Source: Blasia pusilla
Lineage: Eukaryota; Marchantiophyta; Marchantiopsida; Blasiales
Assembly (NCBI GenBank): GCA_050084515.1
Contig: CM114275.1
Coordinates: 2,728,001 to 2,792,000, forward strand
Length of the DNA stretch: 64,000 nt
Direction of reading: 5' to 3'
Made by a program: the position numbers and the translations under genes. Of this stretch, positions 44,770-57,080 are shown in pieces. The notes beneath the pieces were generated by a model, which worked only from the letters and a program-made list of their open reading frames with translations, was not told the DNA's origin and did not search any database. Within the stretch, counting starts at the first letter, position 1. Each line of letters opens with the position of its first letter.

Positions 44770-45804
44770 CTTCAAGATCCCCATTAATCTTCATGAGAGC
44801 TTTACTTGCAATTAAGTGCCAATTAATTACCTCCAATTTTGTTGATGCACAAATTGTAGTCAATCTAAGTATAACAACTTCTAGTTTACGTCCCTTTTTC
44901 GATCGTAGTTTATCCGTTGATATTGATGGAGCACGCTCAATCCGTGATGGAATGCTTATTATATGGGATGAAGCACCTATGGCTCATTGTCATGCATTTG
45001 AGGCAGTAAATCGAACTTTACAAGATATTATGGGAGTTGTTTGTGATGGTTGACGACAAATACCAATTGGCGGGAGACTTATGGTATTCGGTGATGATTT
45101 TCGTTAAGTGTTTGCTTGTTTTATGTCATTGGGATTGGTAGCAAATCATCCAAGCCACCATAAAGAGGTAATCTCTGTAGTCTAATGTAAAGGTCATGAA
45201 GTTGATAACAAACAAGCGAGTTCAGAGGTTGGAAAGTCACTTGAGTAGTGAACAACTAGCTTTTGTTGATTGGTTATTGGAAGTGGGAGAAGGTCGTGTA
45301 CCTTTGCACCGTCATCTAGCAGAAGACTTTATACAATTATCATATATATATATATAGTTACTTTTAGTAACAATACATATGATCTTATTGTTTTGATAAA
45401 TTACAATTTTCCATGCCGATTCAATGAGATTGATTTCTTGAGAGATACGACTATTTTGAATATGAGAAATAAATATGTCGATGACATCAATGCAAACGTT
45501 ATGTCTCAATTTCCTAGAGAGGTAATCCTTTTAACCTTTATAAAAAAGTGTTTATGAAGGAATTTTGGATAATATCACCTTTTCTCACAAATTCATTACA
45601 TTTTGTGTACAAGAGCAAGTTGACCTCAACATCGACTCTATTCCAAACGAGGTGATGACTCATATATATCCAAATGAAAACCTTTGGGGGGGCTTCTTTG
45701 TAAACGTATCAGAGAAACCTGCTGAAAATCCACATTTACCGATCCAGGCTGTGAAACACCGACAATGTACCGGTTCTCGTGAAAAAACTCCCCGGACTAT
45801 CTAG
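44770..45804 (+). pseudogene. Helitron Pif1-like helicase remnant
   Basis: Pif1-family helicases form the C-terminal part of Helitron Rep-Hel proteins. The plus strand reads IRDGMLIIWDEAPMAHCHAFEAVNRTLQDIMG (Walker B region with DEAP, 44,930-45,050). GGRLMVFGDDFR follows (normally GGDFRQ). Further on, shifted frames give LRDTTILNMRNKYVDDINANV and a C-terminal NENLWGGFF segment (45,410-45,800). At least two frameshifts and stops occur. The Rep domain and Helitron ends were not found. It lies upstream of the arginine methyltransferase gene in the same orientation. Confidence 0.7.
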
Positions 45805-46472
45805 AGTAGGGAAAAGAAATTCCATCCATATTTTAATTGGCAATAATGAACATTCAAATGAAAAATATCATTACACACAAAATATAATAAAAAATACCGA
45901 AATATAACAATAAAAAAATAAAAAATAAAATCCACATCTACATAATTAAAAGAGTGTGGACGCATTTTAAATATGTGGCGAATTTCACGGGAGATAACAA
46001 ATAAGATGTGAAGGTTTCATCTAGCACCGCTAGTTTGTATATAATTCCGTCCAGCCCATTTGCAGTTTTTGTATTTCACTGTTACACCCGTGCATGGCAT
46101 AGGCACCTCAACATCGATAGCGGGAACGCGGACCCCCGGAAGCCAACCGACCAGTCTGCTACACGAGAAGGATAGAAGTTGAGATTTCCGGAATCGAATC
46201 TAAGTGGGACGTGAAATCCCATGTGCCGAGTGGAGGTGGTGGTGGCAAGTGACCGGCGGTACGAGAGCATCTCGGGGCAGGGGAGTTCTTGTGCGCACTA
46301 GAGCACTCAGCACAGCATCATTGGGATTATGATTTGTTTGAACTTCCAAGGGTTTACTGGTTTTAGGGTTTAGGTTGCAGCAGGCGTGCCACCTGGAGGT
46401 GAGAATGTAGCTCATTTACGGTGCGGTGGACGTGTTTTGGGTTTTGGGGACGAATGTGTGTGGGGAGGGACA
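45805..46472 (+). promoter_or_regulatory. 5' region of the arginine methyltransferase gene
   Basis: An AT-rich stretch (45,830-46,080) gives way to GC-richer sequence ahead of the start codon. I see no strong TATA box. A TTAGGGTTTAGG stretch near 46,361, of the telo-box type found in promoters of plant growth genes, lies about 110 bp before the chosen ATG. Confidence 0.35.
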
Positions 46473-49400
46473 ATGTCGAGCTCGAATGTTAGCACGCAGG
46501 AGATGCTGGAAAGTGACGATGAGGAGGGTGAGGAGTGGGACGACTGGGCCGGAGATGCCGAGGAAGATCCGGAGGAAGCGCAGCAGTCACAATGTCTGTT
46601 TTGCGAGGAGGTGCGGTCTTCTGCTGCGTCGATCTTCAGTCATTGCGCGGAGCACCATTCGTTTGATTTCAGTAAACTGAGGCGGGAGCTGGGGTTGGAT
46701 TTCTACGACTGTCTGCGGCTCATAAATTTCATCCGTTCTCGGGTAATGCGCTGTCCTCTTAAGGTCATTCGCAGGGGTGGTTTCGACTGAGACGATCCGA
46801 ATGTATGAATGAGCCATCATAATTGGGCCTAATTTTATGGAGCCTGTGGTGATACCAGGTAGCAGCGGATAAGAGTTTAGCAGGGAGCTGCAGTGAAGTA
46901 CAGCCCTCGCAGGAAAATCTGCTTGAGATTCTGAAGAGTGAGTTTTATGTCGGGTCTTCAGGCAGTGGGGAGAATCAAAGTTCAGACAATAGAGTTGCAA
47001 GCCAGGGTTTAAGAGGCAGTTTCCCCTGGAGTGATGACAAGTACTTGACTCCATTCTTGCCCAATGATTCGCTACTGTACACTTTTGATGAGGATGAAGA
47101 GTGTGAGTGGGAAGCTTGTGAATTCAAGTCCGATTCGAATATGACAGCTGCAGTTGAACGGGGCACGATGAGCGCGGAGAGCAGTATGCTCGATACCTAC
47201 AATTCTCGACTGCCTCGGGACTTAGTTGTGACAAAATTAGCGGAGGATCTCAGAGAATGGTGCTTGGAAACAGGAGAATCACCAGAGATGACTGCACGTT
47301 TATCGGAACTTCTCCCTCTCCCAGTGGAAATGTCTCTGGCAGAAGACTTATTGTCTGCGGATGAGCCCGCAGATGATGTACATGACCGGCGGGTATTTGA
47401 TAGAACCGATGGAGAACATGTGTCCGAGGATCCTTTGGTCTGTAATGATAAGCCTCGTGATGTCAATGAAGGAACTACCAGCAGCACGGAAAATGTGTCT
47501 GGGGCAATCCTGAAGAAGAAGAAGTCCAAGGTCACTTTCGCGTCTGTCGTAGAGAAAGAAAAGCTCAACATCAATCGCTCGTACTTTGGCTCATACAGTG
47601 GGTTTGGTATTCACCGAGAGATGCTTGGAGATAAAGTAAGCCTCTGTACAGTTTTGTGCTTCTCACAGTCCACACTTGTGCATTGCTAACGTGCACAACT
47701 CTTTAATGTGTGCATACATTGTTTTCTTCGAACAGAATAATGGTGAACTATTGGGGACGGTAGTTTATGTCTTGCGGAGGTGTTGATTTTGTGGACATCC
47801 AAGAACAAGGTTATACTGTCTTGCGTTGTTACAAATATTACAGATGCATGAGGTCAGGGCTCACTTCCTCTCTGCGGGGGGCGTGCCGAGAAGAGTCAGA
47901 GCGGAAGAGTCTCCCATAATTTTGTTCTGTACCTTTGTGGGTCCTGTCATGTGCTAAACGGTTTTTGTGGGCAGGTCCGGACTGAGGCCTACCAAGCTGC
48001 TCTCCTTGAGAATCCTTCTCTTATGAAAGATGCGGTGGTTATGGATTTAGGATGTGGGACAGGCATTTTAAGGTATATTTGTTGTCTTTGCGGGCTTGAT
48101 GTCACGTGATTTACGTTTTTTCTTAGCCTGGCTGAAGATACGAATGTGATTTTCTGTGCTGAATTGTGTGCATTTGTACTTGCTTGTCGGTTGTGTATGT
48201 GGTGGAGTTCTGCCAAAACTTTATGGCATTTACATGTTGGTATGCTACTGGTTGTGCACTGGTGTCTACAGTCTTTTTGCTGCTAAAGCGGGGGCATCAA
48301 AGGTGATTGCAGTTGATGGCAGTGAGAAAATGACTGCTGTTGCTACCCAGGTACTCATTGGTCTCATGCCACGAAATGGAATTGCTGTGGTATGGTACAT
48401 TTGATTTTACCAATTTCCAACCTTGCCCCCTGAAGTAATGGTCACCTGGGATTCTTTCCTCTGGATATTACACAGACTAGTCTTTTTTTCTTTCTTTCTA
48501 GGCTGATGTGAAGATGTCTTAGGAGAATGTCTTTACCAGTTGTCTTATTGTGGATTCACCGGTTAGGATCTGGGTATGTTAATTATAATAGCAGCAGTAT
48601 ATATGTTTGCGGCTAGCAAACATATATACATCTTCTACCTTTGGTGTGGAAAGGATAACTTTGGTGTGAGTTAAACGTGGAAAAATATAACCTCATCAGG
48701 TTGCAAAGGTCAATGGCTTACTGGATGAAAGTTCTGGAACAAGGGAGCAACGCGCTGGCAATGGTGCAATAACAGTGGTTGCTGGAATGATCGAGGAGCT
48801 TGACTCAGTGATGCCTATACAAGAGCATGGAGTAGATGTTCTTGTCAGCGAGTGGATGGGATACTGTTTGCTGTATGAGTCCATGCTGGGATCTGTGCTG
48901 TATGCACGGGATAAGTGGCTGAGACCAGGGGGTGCTATGTTGCCAGATACTGCAAGCATGGTTAGTTTCTACTCTAATCGGCTTTGTGAGTGTTGAGTTG
49001 CTTTGTGTGTAGGTCTGTGTGTGGAGACCCAAAAATCTCAGTCCTTGTATCTTCTTGTCCAGAACCATTTCCCCCATCCTACAGAAATGAAATCAAGGAA
49101 AGTTGCCATCAATGCATGTGTGGTCTTTTCAGGCTGTTGAACTGTCTTTTTGACAGAGTTTAATGCTTCCCATAGACATGTCCAGGCTTCCTTCGCATGA
49201 GACTGAAACTAATTGTATCCATCACCTATCATCCACAAACAAACGAGTGAATAAATTGGAGAAATTGGAGAAGTGAAAATATGTTGTGCGCATTCACCTT
49301 TAAGCAACAGAAAGAGCAGAGTTTGCCATTATCACTGGAAGAGTTGGCTTACATCTGCTTCTAATAGTTGTTTTAAGAAAATTACACCAATTTGTGGCCA

Positions 49401-50896
49401 AAATCACCCTTAAAAAAAGAACGGTTGGGCAAGTACCTCCTCATACCATCTAGTTTGACAACTTTTAAAAGAAATCAGACCTAATAAAGTGATAGCAGTT
49501 ACAGTCAACACATTTGTGAAGTGGATTCAACAATATGCCCACCCTACATGCATTCAAAAACTTGACTGTCACACAAAATTTGCAATGATAGTATGTGGAT
49601 GTCTATCATTGAGATATGGACTTAAATGAGGGAGATCAGATTTGGTTATTTCTTATCAATTTATCATTGACAAATTTTCGCTTGTTGTAATGAACATTAC
49701 ATTCAATGCCTCACCATCCTCAATACAATTGGAGTCGTTATAGTTTACTCACCAGTTTGAGTTTACCTCCCACAGATTCACCAATCCAATATCCGATGTC
49801 ATATTCCCATTCCTACTGTTATTGTCTGTATGTAGCTCCTACACCAATTCCTCCTCATGTACACGTGCTGTCAAAAAGTCAGAGTTCTGCATACTGCTCT
49901 TCATTTGTGTCTGGACTTACTATCAGCTTTGTGTGGTGGATGTCCATTGGTTGTAATAATTCATGTCTTTATTCACTGCGGACTGTTTGGTGTTCATCTT
50001 CCCATGCTGACTGTGTCCTCAGGACAGTATGTGGCAGGATTTGGCAAGGGGGGTACTAGTCTTTCTTTCTGGGAGAATGTATACGGGTTTGATATGCAGT
50101 GTGTAGGAGAAGAGGTTTTATATGACGGCACTCTGCATCCAATCATTGATGTCATTCCAGCCAACGACGTGATTACGGGTTCTTGTCTTATACAGGTATC
50201 TTGATTTTTTTTTCTTTTTGCGCTAATAACTTTGTAGCAGCTTGAGGCCTTTAAATTTGTTTGTCTTATATGTTATGTATTGCTTTTCGATATGTGCAAG
50301 TTCATTGTTGGTGTTAGGGATTGTTGCTGGTCCATATTCCACACTCCACCCTATTGAGGAAGTTGTGTATGATGATGCAGCAATTCGATCTTCTAAGTAT
50401 GAAACACGAGGATGTGGACTTCACTGCGGATTTCCATGTGAAGCTGCGGCCTTCGTCCGGCTTCAAAAATTATGTCAGTGCAGGCAAGGAAACTGTGGAG
50501 AAAGAGCTGTCACCAGTCACAGTTGATGGATCAGACCAAATTGTGTGGTGTTATGGACTAGTAGTATGGTTTGATACTGGTTTCACTGACAGATTCTGTA
50601 AGGAGAAATCTGTGGTCTTGACTACTTCCCCTCACAAACCTCGGACACATTGGGCACAAACACTCCTAACATTCAAGGAGCGTATTGCTCTTTGTCCAGA
50701 AGGTTTTCCCAGGAATTCTGAGGTTCTGGATAAAGAGAGGATAGGTACAGAGGAACTTCCTGCACATGCTATTTGTGGACGAATCAGTATCGCCCGAAGT
50801 TTTCGATACCGCAGCATTGACGTTTGTCTAGAGACAAGTGCTTTAGGACCAGGAGGTGAGTCGAAATCATGGCCAGTGCAAATGTTTGACATCTAA
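46473..50896 (+). CDS. PRMT3: Protein arginine N-methyltransferase 3-like, seven exons
   Basis: Transfers methyl groups from SAM to arginine residues; PRMT3 relatives act in the cytosol on ribosomal protein uS5/RPS2. Exons: 46,473-46,742; 46,859-47,635; 47,975-48,072; 48,272-48,350; 48,700-48,960; 50,028-50,195; 50,381-50,896. All introns are GT-AG and phases agree, giving 722 residues. The N-terminus is acidic, with a C2H2 zinc finger (C41, C44, H57, H61), the mark of PRMT3. Motif I is VVMDLGCGTGILS (370-382). The double-E loop is SEWMGYCLLYESML (E459, E468) and the THW loop is at 640-642. All catalytic residues are kept. The ATG at 46,473 is chosen because it opens the conserved acidic N-terminus. 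This is the only gene here that looks intact. Confidence 0.93.
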
Positions 50897-52948
50897 ATTT
50901 ATAGTAAAGAGGCACTGCAGTGATATGATTTATTTCCTTGTTTGATCCAATTCCCTTTGCATACTACATGCATCTTTGTGAAACTTGTGTAAGATGAAGT
51001 TTTGACACACATTGAGTGAATTGAATTGACCTCTAGTCCGGATGTTAACTGGGAGTAGTCAGCTGGCGGTGCCAGATCATGCCACTAAGAAGATTGCATG
51101 AAGTCTTGTAGAAAACTTGCAATGGAGTGAGTATGTCTGGGTTTTGAAAATCTGGATGAAGATATTCTGGTGTATGAATTGTTTCACCTACATTTGGTGA
51201 GTGTGAAGTCTTCGTGATCAAGAGTTTGGTGTCTGATTTGAGTGGATCAGGATGGAAAAAACTTGAAGGAGGCAAGACATCAAGTTTATCCTTTATTAAC
51301 AAGCCTATCACAATGACCTTCGTTAGCAGAGGGCTAGAAAAGTGTTATATTTTTGTCTTCTTCCATATACCAGATAATGGTACGTTGTGCTTTCTCTTCT
51401 ATGTGCATGATAGGCTTCGACGTTTTGTTGGTTTTGGTTGTCTTCGAAAAAAAATTCATGAAGTTAGTCCGATTGTATGTTGACAGGTTTCATACCTCGA
51501 GGGGGTGCTCAGAGCGGGGATGGGTTGTAGATTTCCAAAATATAGGCTGTCGTTTGGTGTGATGAGAAATCCCACGTGTAAAGAAATTTAGCGAGTCAGT
51601 GAATTTACTGAAGTTGGTTTCAAGCTTATCAGGAAAGTAGAATATCAATGTTTAGGATTATACGTACTCGCCTCCATGATATGGGTTGAAGGCTTTTCTG
51701 GCAGACTGGTGAAAATATGAATATGAAGTAGCGATGAAGGTTTGGATGTGCCGAGTATCTTTCTAAGTTGAAGCTGCCTTGCTCATGCGAAGTTTGCCTT
51801 CTGTATTAGTTGGTAGTAGAGTATGTGAGATCCAAAGAATTCCTCTACATTTATGTTACTGTTGCGACGTCTGAATTATTTATGTCGGTTCCCTGAGTGA
51901 CTACCACTGCATTCTTTGACTTTATCGACTTTATCTGCGGTCTTTCGCATCGGCACGAGACGAAATACGGCCGTTTACGGTCATCCTCCGGACTCGTCGC
52001 TCCCCGCAGCCGTGCGTGACATCACTCCTTCGACCCAATGAATGAGAAGAGTGCTGCCACAGGATCCAACGTCGGCGTTGTTGGCCCACGACCGGAGTCT
52101 TCAAGATGGTATGTCGTATTGAGATCGGGATTCGGGTGGGCATGGCTTCCGCGGTGCTTTAAACCAAGCGGACTTCTAAGTTCTTACTCCGTCGCGGAGC
52201 TGGGCTCCTCGCGAGAACGCTTAGGATACACTTTCGGCCACACCTTCCCACTTACCACTCAAGGAACCTTCCCACTTCCCATGGGAATGTCTCGACTTTG
52301 GTCTTTACGAAGTTCAAGCCATTTTTTTTCTAGTTTGAGGTCATTCATTGTCCTTATTTCGAGACAAAAACTTCAATCCCTGAAATGTAAATACTACTAT
52401 CACCATGATAAGGATCCTACGACCCAAAAATTATTCAAGGGGACTTGCCCTTAGCGGGCCGCGGCAATAATCGTCGTGACGTGTGTTTGGGTACTTCACT
52501 ATAAAATGAAATGAAACGATCCGTTCTTACGTCAATGGATCTTCCGTCTTACGAGTACGTCTCTCATTTCACCAACTAGTAAGGACCGTGTCATGCACGG
52601 ATTTCATAGTTCATGTTTAGGATCCACACTCTGCTTACCACTCTTTCTAATTAAGGCGATAAAAAATATTTCTGGCGGATTTGTGACACGTGCACGCAGA
52701 GGGGCGACTCAAAAGCTAGAATATAGATGTGTATGAATCAAGTAGTCGGGAGTATGGATGTTGAGTTTTGTAATCTTCCATTTTACACGGTATTGTATTC
52801 TTTCTTCAGTTTGAAAACATTGTAAGATCAGTCGGGGGTGAGTAAACCCTTCAATTACATAGCGATGATTACCCATCGTCCAGATCGATTAGGTTTCTCT
52901 AATTGTTTGTGCGAACCAACTAATCTAAGCGTTGCCTGGACGTCCAAA
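50897..52948. other. Intergenic DNA downstream of PRMT3
   Basis: Mixed-composition sequence with short random frames only. None of the frames at 51,045-51,560 or 51,931-52,454 resembles a known family to me. It holds the presumed 3' end of the PRMT3 transcript, but I could not fix a polyadenylation signal. Confidence 0.4.
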
Positions 52949-53376
52949 TCAGAGAGGTGGGCACGACAGAAAACCGTACGGGACTTCGGAATATAATTGG
53001 GACGACTCGATGGACGGCTCTGCCCACAAAGGCGACATAAAGCTGCCACCCGGCTGTAAAGAAATTCGACGGGGCCTTTTGGGCGGCAAAGGAACTTCGA
53101 AGCCAGGATGCGGGAGTTTCAGCGTTCCTTCCGTTCGGTTAAATTCGCGGACGAACCTCATTCGTCTGGGAGCCTCAGTGTAATCCTGGCCTCATAAGTC
53201 AAAGCGGTGGTCTGGGTTAGAGTGACTGTGATTTCTCCGCGAACGGCAGCGAGGCCTACGGGATATTCCGTCCAGCCAGAAGCCACGCAGAGAGGCGTCG
53301 GCACGGGATTGGAAATGGTCAACATGCGGAACCGTTTATGAAAGTTGAGACAGACATTGGCCGTACAGGAAGCCAA
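52949..53376 (-). other. Possible coding fragment of unknown identity
   Basis: Two minus-strand frames abut: 53,376-53,158 (TANVCLNFHKRFRMLTISN, a beta-rich pattern) and 53,161-52,949 (FEVPLPPKRPRRISLQPGG). Together they could be one protein with a frameshift or a small intron. I recognise no domain, and a chance open stretch in locally GC-rich DNA is equally possible. Confidence 0.2.
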
Positions 53377-56300
53377 CGGACTTCCGCGGCCGGGAGAGGA
53401 GTTGACTATTGGACCCCGGTAGGGACCAATTAGGGCAAATCACGATTTCGGAATCGTGCCGAAAGTCGGGCTTTGCAATAAGGGGACACAAAGTAGGTAT
53501 TGAAGTTATCCGGTTACAAGTATTCCCGGTAAATGTCCGGGGAGAACCGGGTTACGTTTAGTGTTGAGCTAGCCGTGAAAATTTTAAAATTACCGATTCA
53601 GACAGATAGCCCAAAACCGACGGAATACATACATCCCCTTTTGTATTTGTGTATCTAAATGGCCACCCGGAATCAGGAAAACTTCTTTTGTTCGGACCGG
53701 CAACCGGACCCTGTTCCGGGTGGGAAATTGAGTACCTCTCTTCACATATAAAACTTCACTAGCAAAGGAGGGAGTATTAAAGCAATCATGGTCATTCATT
53801 CATTATATTTATTGTGTAATCACTTTCCTTGTTTGAATATGCCTAGCTTCAAATTGTAATATGGACTCCACTCCTCTCGTCCATGCTACATATAACTTAT
53901 AGGTGGGAAAATAGAGTAGAAGGAAAACTAGTTTGGCAGACCCTAAAAATGTTGGGGGTGAGCTTTAGCAACGATAAACTTTGGCAATCCCACAAACTTC
54001 ATAACAACACTCAATTACTAAGTGCATTATTCATCCTATGCTAGCCAACCACAATTATTGATTCTATAGGCATAATGGTTAGATCAACATTCCAATACAA
54101 AGAATCCAACTCACAAACTAATACTTTATTATTGGTTTTACAGGGCAAAATGGGGGAATTTACCTCATTATGCCCATTTATGTTCATAGTGATTTTATAG
54201 GGCTGGTTTTACACTTTGTGTTTGTAATGGGCAAAGTGTATGGGCCGTATTACTCATCCTAGCCCTAGCCAATAAAAGAGAGTGAATGATAATAGTAAGA
54301 AAAATTGCATATCCATGCATCAAGTTCCTAACATAAGCAATAACGTATTAAAGTACGTGCATACAATAAGAGTAGATCACAACAAGAGTAGATGTATTAA
54401 AGCATGTGCATCCAATAAGAGTAGATCACCATAAGAGTAATTGTGTAGGATTTAGGGTGAATAAACTACTCCAAGAAGGGCTAAAGAATAGATTTTAAAG
54501 GCATGTCTAAGTGCAACCATTGCCATATAGGACAAAAATTAAAGGTATTTTAGAATTTGAAGGCATTCTTTCTCCCACATACGGAAATTCACATGAAAAA
54601 GCCATTTCTTAAGAATGCATATGCGCTTAAACGATGGCATATGCGCATACTATTAAGCCTTGTATGCTAGTTCACACAAATTTTTTTTGACTATACACAA
54701 AAAATACATGTGTCTCATCAAAAGTCATATGCATAAAATTAGAAAATTAGACCCATTCCTTCAACCCTAGGAAAAGTGGTAAAGGATATGGGTTTTTTTT
54801 AAAAGTAATTAAAAAAGAAACGCCAAGCTTAATCTAACCCTAATCCAACCCAACCCTAGCCCAAATTGGGCCACCACGGTAGCTTTTTGAGGTCTTTCCT
54901 ATAGCTCCTACCCTAAATTTCTACCCACCTCCAATCTAACATCCCATTTAAATATAACGACGTTGATGGACATTCCATATAAAAGCGGAGAAATCACCCT
55001 TCTCAATCTAATGGTGGGTATTTGATGATGGAGGATTCAACATCTTCCATTAACTAGCTCATTCATCTCCCTTGGTCACATTTCCCTACGAGCATGATCA
55101 CAACATCAACCCTCCGCTCATACTGTGATCTCGTTTCTATGCTCTCCTAGGGATGTACTCTAAATTAGGGCACTCATTTTTGTGTGTGCATTGTGGTCAT
55201 GCTTGTGATCCCTGCTCTTTCCTTTTTGTAGATTGTTGGGTTCACAAACTCGCTCGTGCATTATCTTGGGCAATTGGATTTCCTCCCGTGACATGTCTCT
55301 CACTTTGCTTCTGCTTTGCTCTTATACTCTCCTCCTCTAGTGACACTCTCCTATTGTTAGACTCTCAATTTTGCCACTTATTTTGCTTGTGAGCCCGGTC
55401 TCTTCTAGGCCCATCCACTTCCATGCTCTTTCCTTTTTATCCTTGTTCAGGTTACTAACTTGCTTGTGCTTTGCCCTATGCATCTAGATTTGTTCCGAAC
55501 TCTCTAAAATTTTTGGCTGGTGCCTCTTGTAGTACTTGTTGGGAGAGTTCAATACCAACTTGTTTCATTCTCCGCTCTCTTTCTATACTCTCCTCTTGTA
55601 GTTTTGCCTCCTTGATACTAGGCTCTCTATTTTGCACACAGTTTTCTTGTGAGCCCGTCCTCTTCCACGCTCATGCTCTCGCATTTTCTTGCATGTCATG
55701 CTCAAAATTTAGCTCAGGCCATGCCATGAGGTTTTGAATTGATCTCTTCTCTATTTTATTTAGGTTTGTGTCTCTTGCTCTTCCCACTTAAGAGATGTAG
55801 GATAAGGTATGGTTGAGTAAGAGTATTTGACTAATTTTCAAAGCCAGAGGCATAAAATTTAGCCAAATAGCCGAGTTATAATCATGTAGCTTGGTTTTAC
55901 TTGCATGTTTGTTGTAAGAAATACAACTCCTTGCCACCAAAGATTGATCTAGAAAGTAATGCTTTGCTATATAAGATTTTGACTTCACAAGAGAATCTCA
56001 ACCTTGAGTAGTTTGTGACGTTGAGGCTTCTCTTCCCTTTTGACTTGGTCTATTTCCCTATTAAGTGGCATTTGTGAAAAATTGGAGGGACTATTTAATT
56101 TACCGGACCCTAGTGTCATGCAAATACACATTGCTACACAATCCTCATTGTTAATTACATGTACACAATAAACATCATTGATATTTTCAATTCGGTAGAT
56201 CTGTATATATACAAAAATATACGCATGGATGTATATACCAAGATCCCACAGCCAAAATCAAAGTAAAAATAACTCATATGGCCAAATTCACTCCTAAATC

Positions 56301-56766
56301 TTCAATGGCATATTGAGCCATATCCACCCTCTATGATGAGGGAATTAAGACTCTAATACTTAGAGCTCTTCGCAAACTCTGACTCCTCAAGTGCTCCAAA
56401 GACTCAACATGAGAAAGATGGCTTGCGAAAGCCATCTATCTTACCTACATCCCTTGTGATGAATAGCTAAGTTTATGGGAGCCATGCTAACGGGGACTTA
56501 CAAAGCGAGTCATGATAGGGAGTCTAAAGAGGAAAGACCTTGGTGTGACCCACCAAAACCAAAACCAAAACCTAGACTATCTAGTCGCGAGAAGAAGAAG
56601 GGAGGCAGAACCAACCATATTGCTAACGTTAGGTGAGATGTAATCGTGTCTTAAGACTAGCCTTAGGTAGGAAAGGGGTTTAGGTACTTGCAGGTACAAA
56701 GGCAAGGCAAGGAAGGTTTGAGACCTTGGATCCAAGTGCCAAGTCAAGGCTAAGAAGCAAGGAATA
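53377..56766. other. AT-rich intergenic DNA
   Basis: No gene found. It contains the 49-bp tandem duplication listed separately. Near 56,412-56,441 there is an imperfect copy of the AGAAAGATGGCTT hairpin seen at 6,151-6,180. The open frames at 55,153-55,737 are low-complexity and rich in C, S and L. Confidence 0.4.
54345..54443 (+). repeat. Tandem duplication of a 49-bp unit
   Basis: Units start GTATTAAAGTACGTGCAT (54,345) and GTATTAAAGCATGTGCAT (54,394). Both contain CAATAAGAGTAGATCAC and end AAGAGTA. Confidence 0.85.
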
Positions 56767-57080
56767 TGTCGTGCGCATACACATCGCTACACAACATACA
56801 TCGCTATCATCGAACACACACACAAACACACTCAATCCCATGCTAACTCATGGCACCCATACACAGAGGCGAGAAGTACCAAAATATCTCCAATCGCCCC
56901 CATAGCTGGTGGTTAGGTCCCTCTTACTCCGGATAGCCATCTATCCCTACTTTCCACGACATACATCTCTAGGATGCTAAGAGCAGAAAGTTCGGGTGCT
57001 CATGTGGCCCCATTGTTAGTTCCCTTCATGTCATCCATGTCAGAGAAAAAGTCAGAATTGAAACCTAGTATCTCCTCTAT

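Noticed and set aside
46386-46472. Upstream GTG start for PRMT3 giving 29 extra residues
   Set aside because: The ATG at 46,473 opens the typical acidic PRMT3 N-terminus; the extra residues have no family support and begin at a non-ATG codon.
55153-55737. Two plus-strand frames rich in C, S and L, possibly membrane or secreted proteins
   Set aside because: Low-complexity pyrimidine-rich DNA; there is no start context, no splice-compatible continuation and no recognisable motif.
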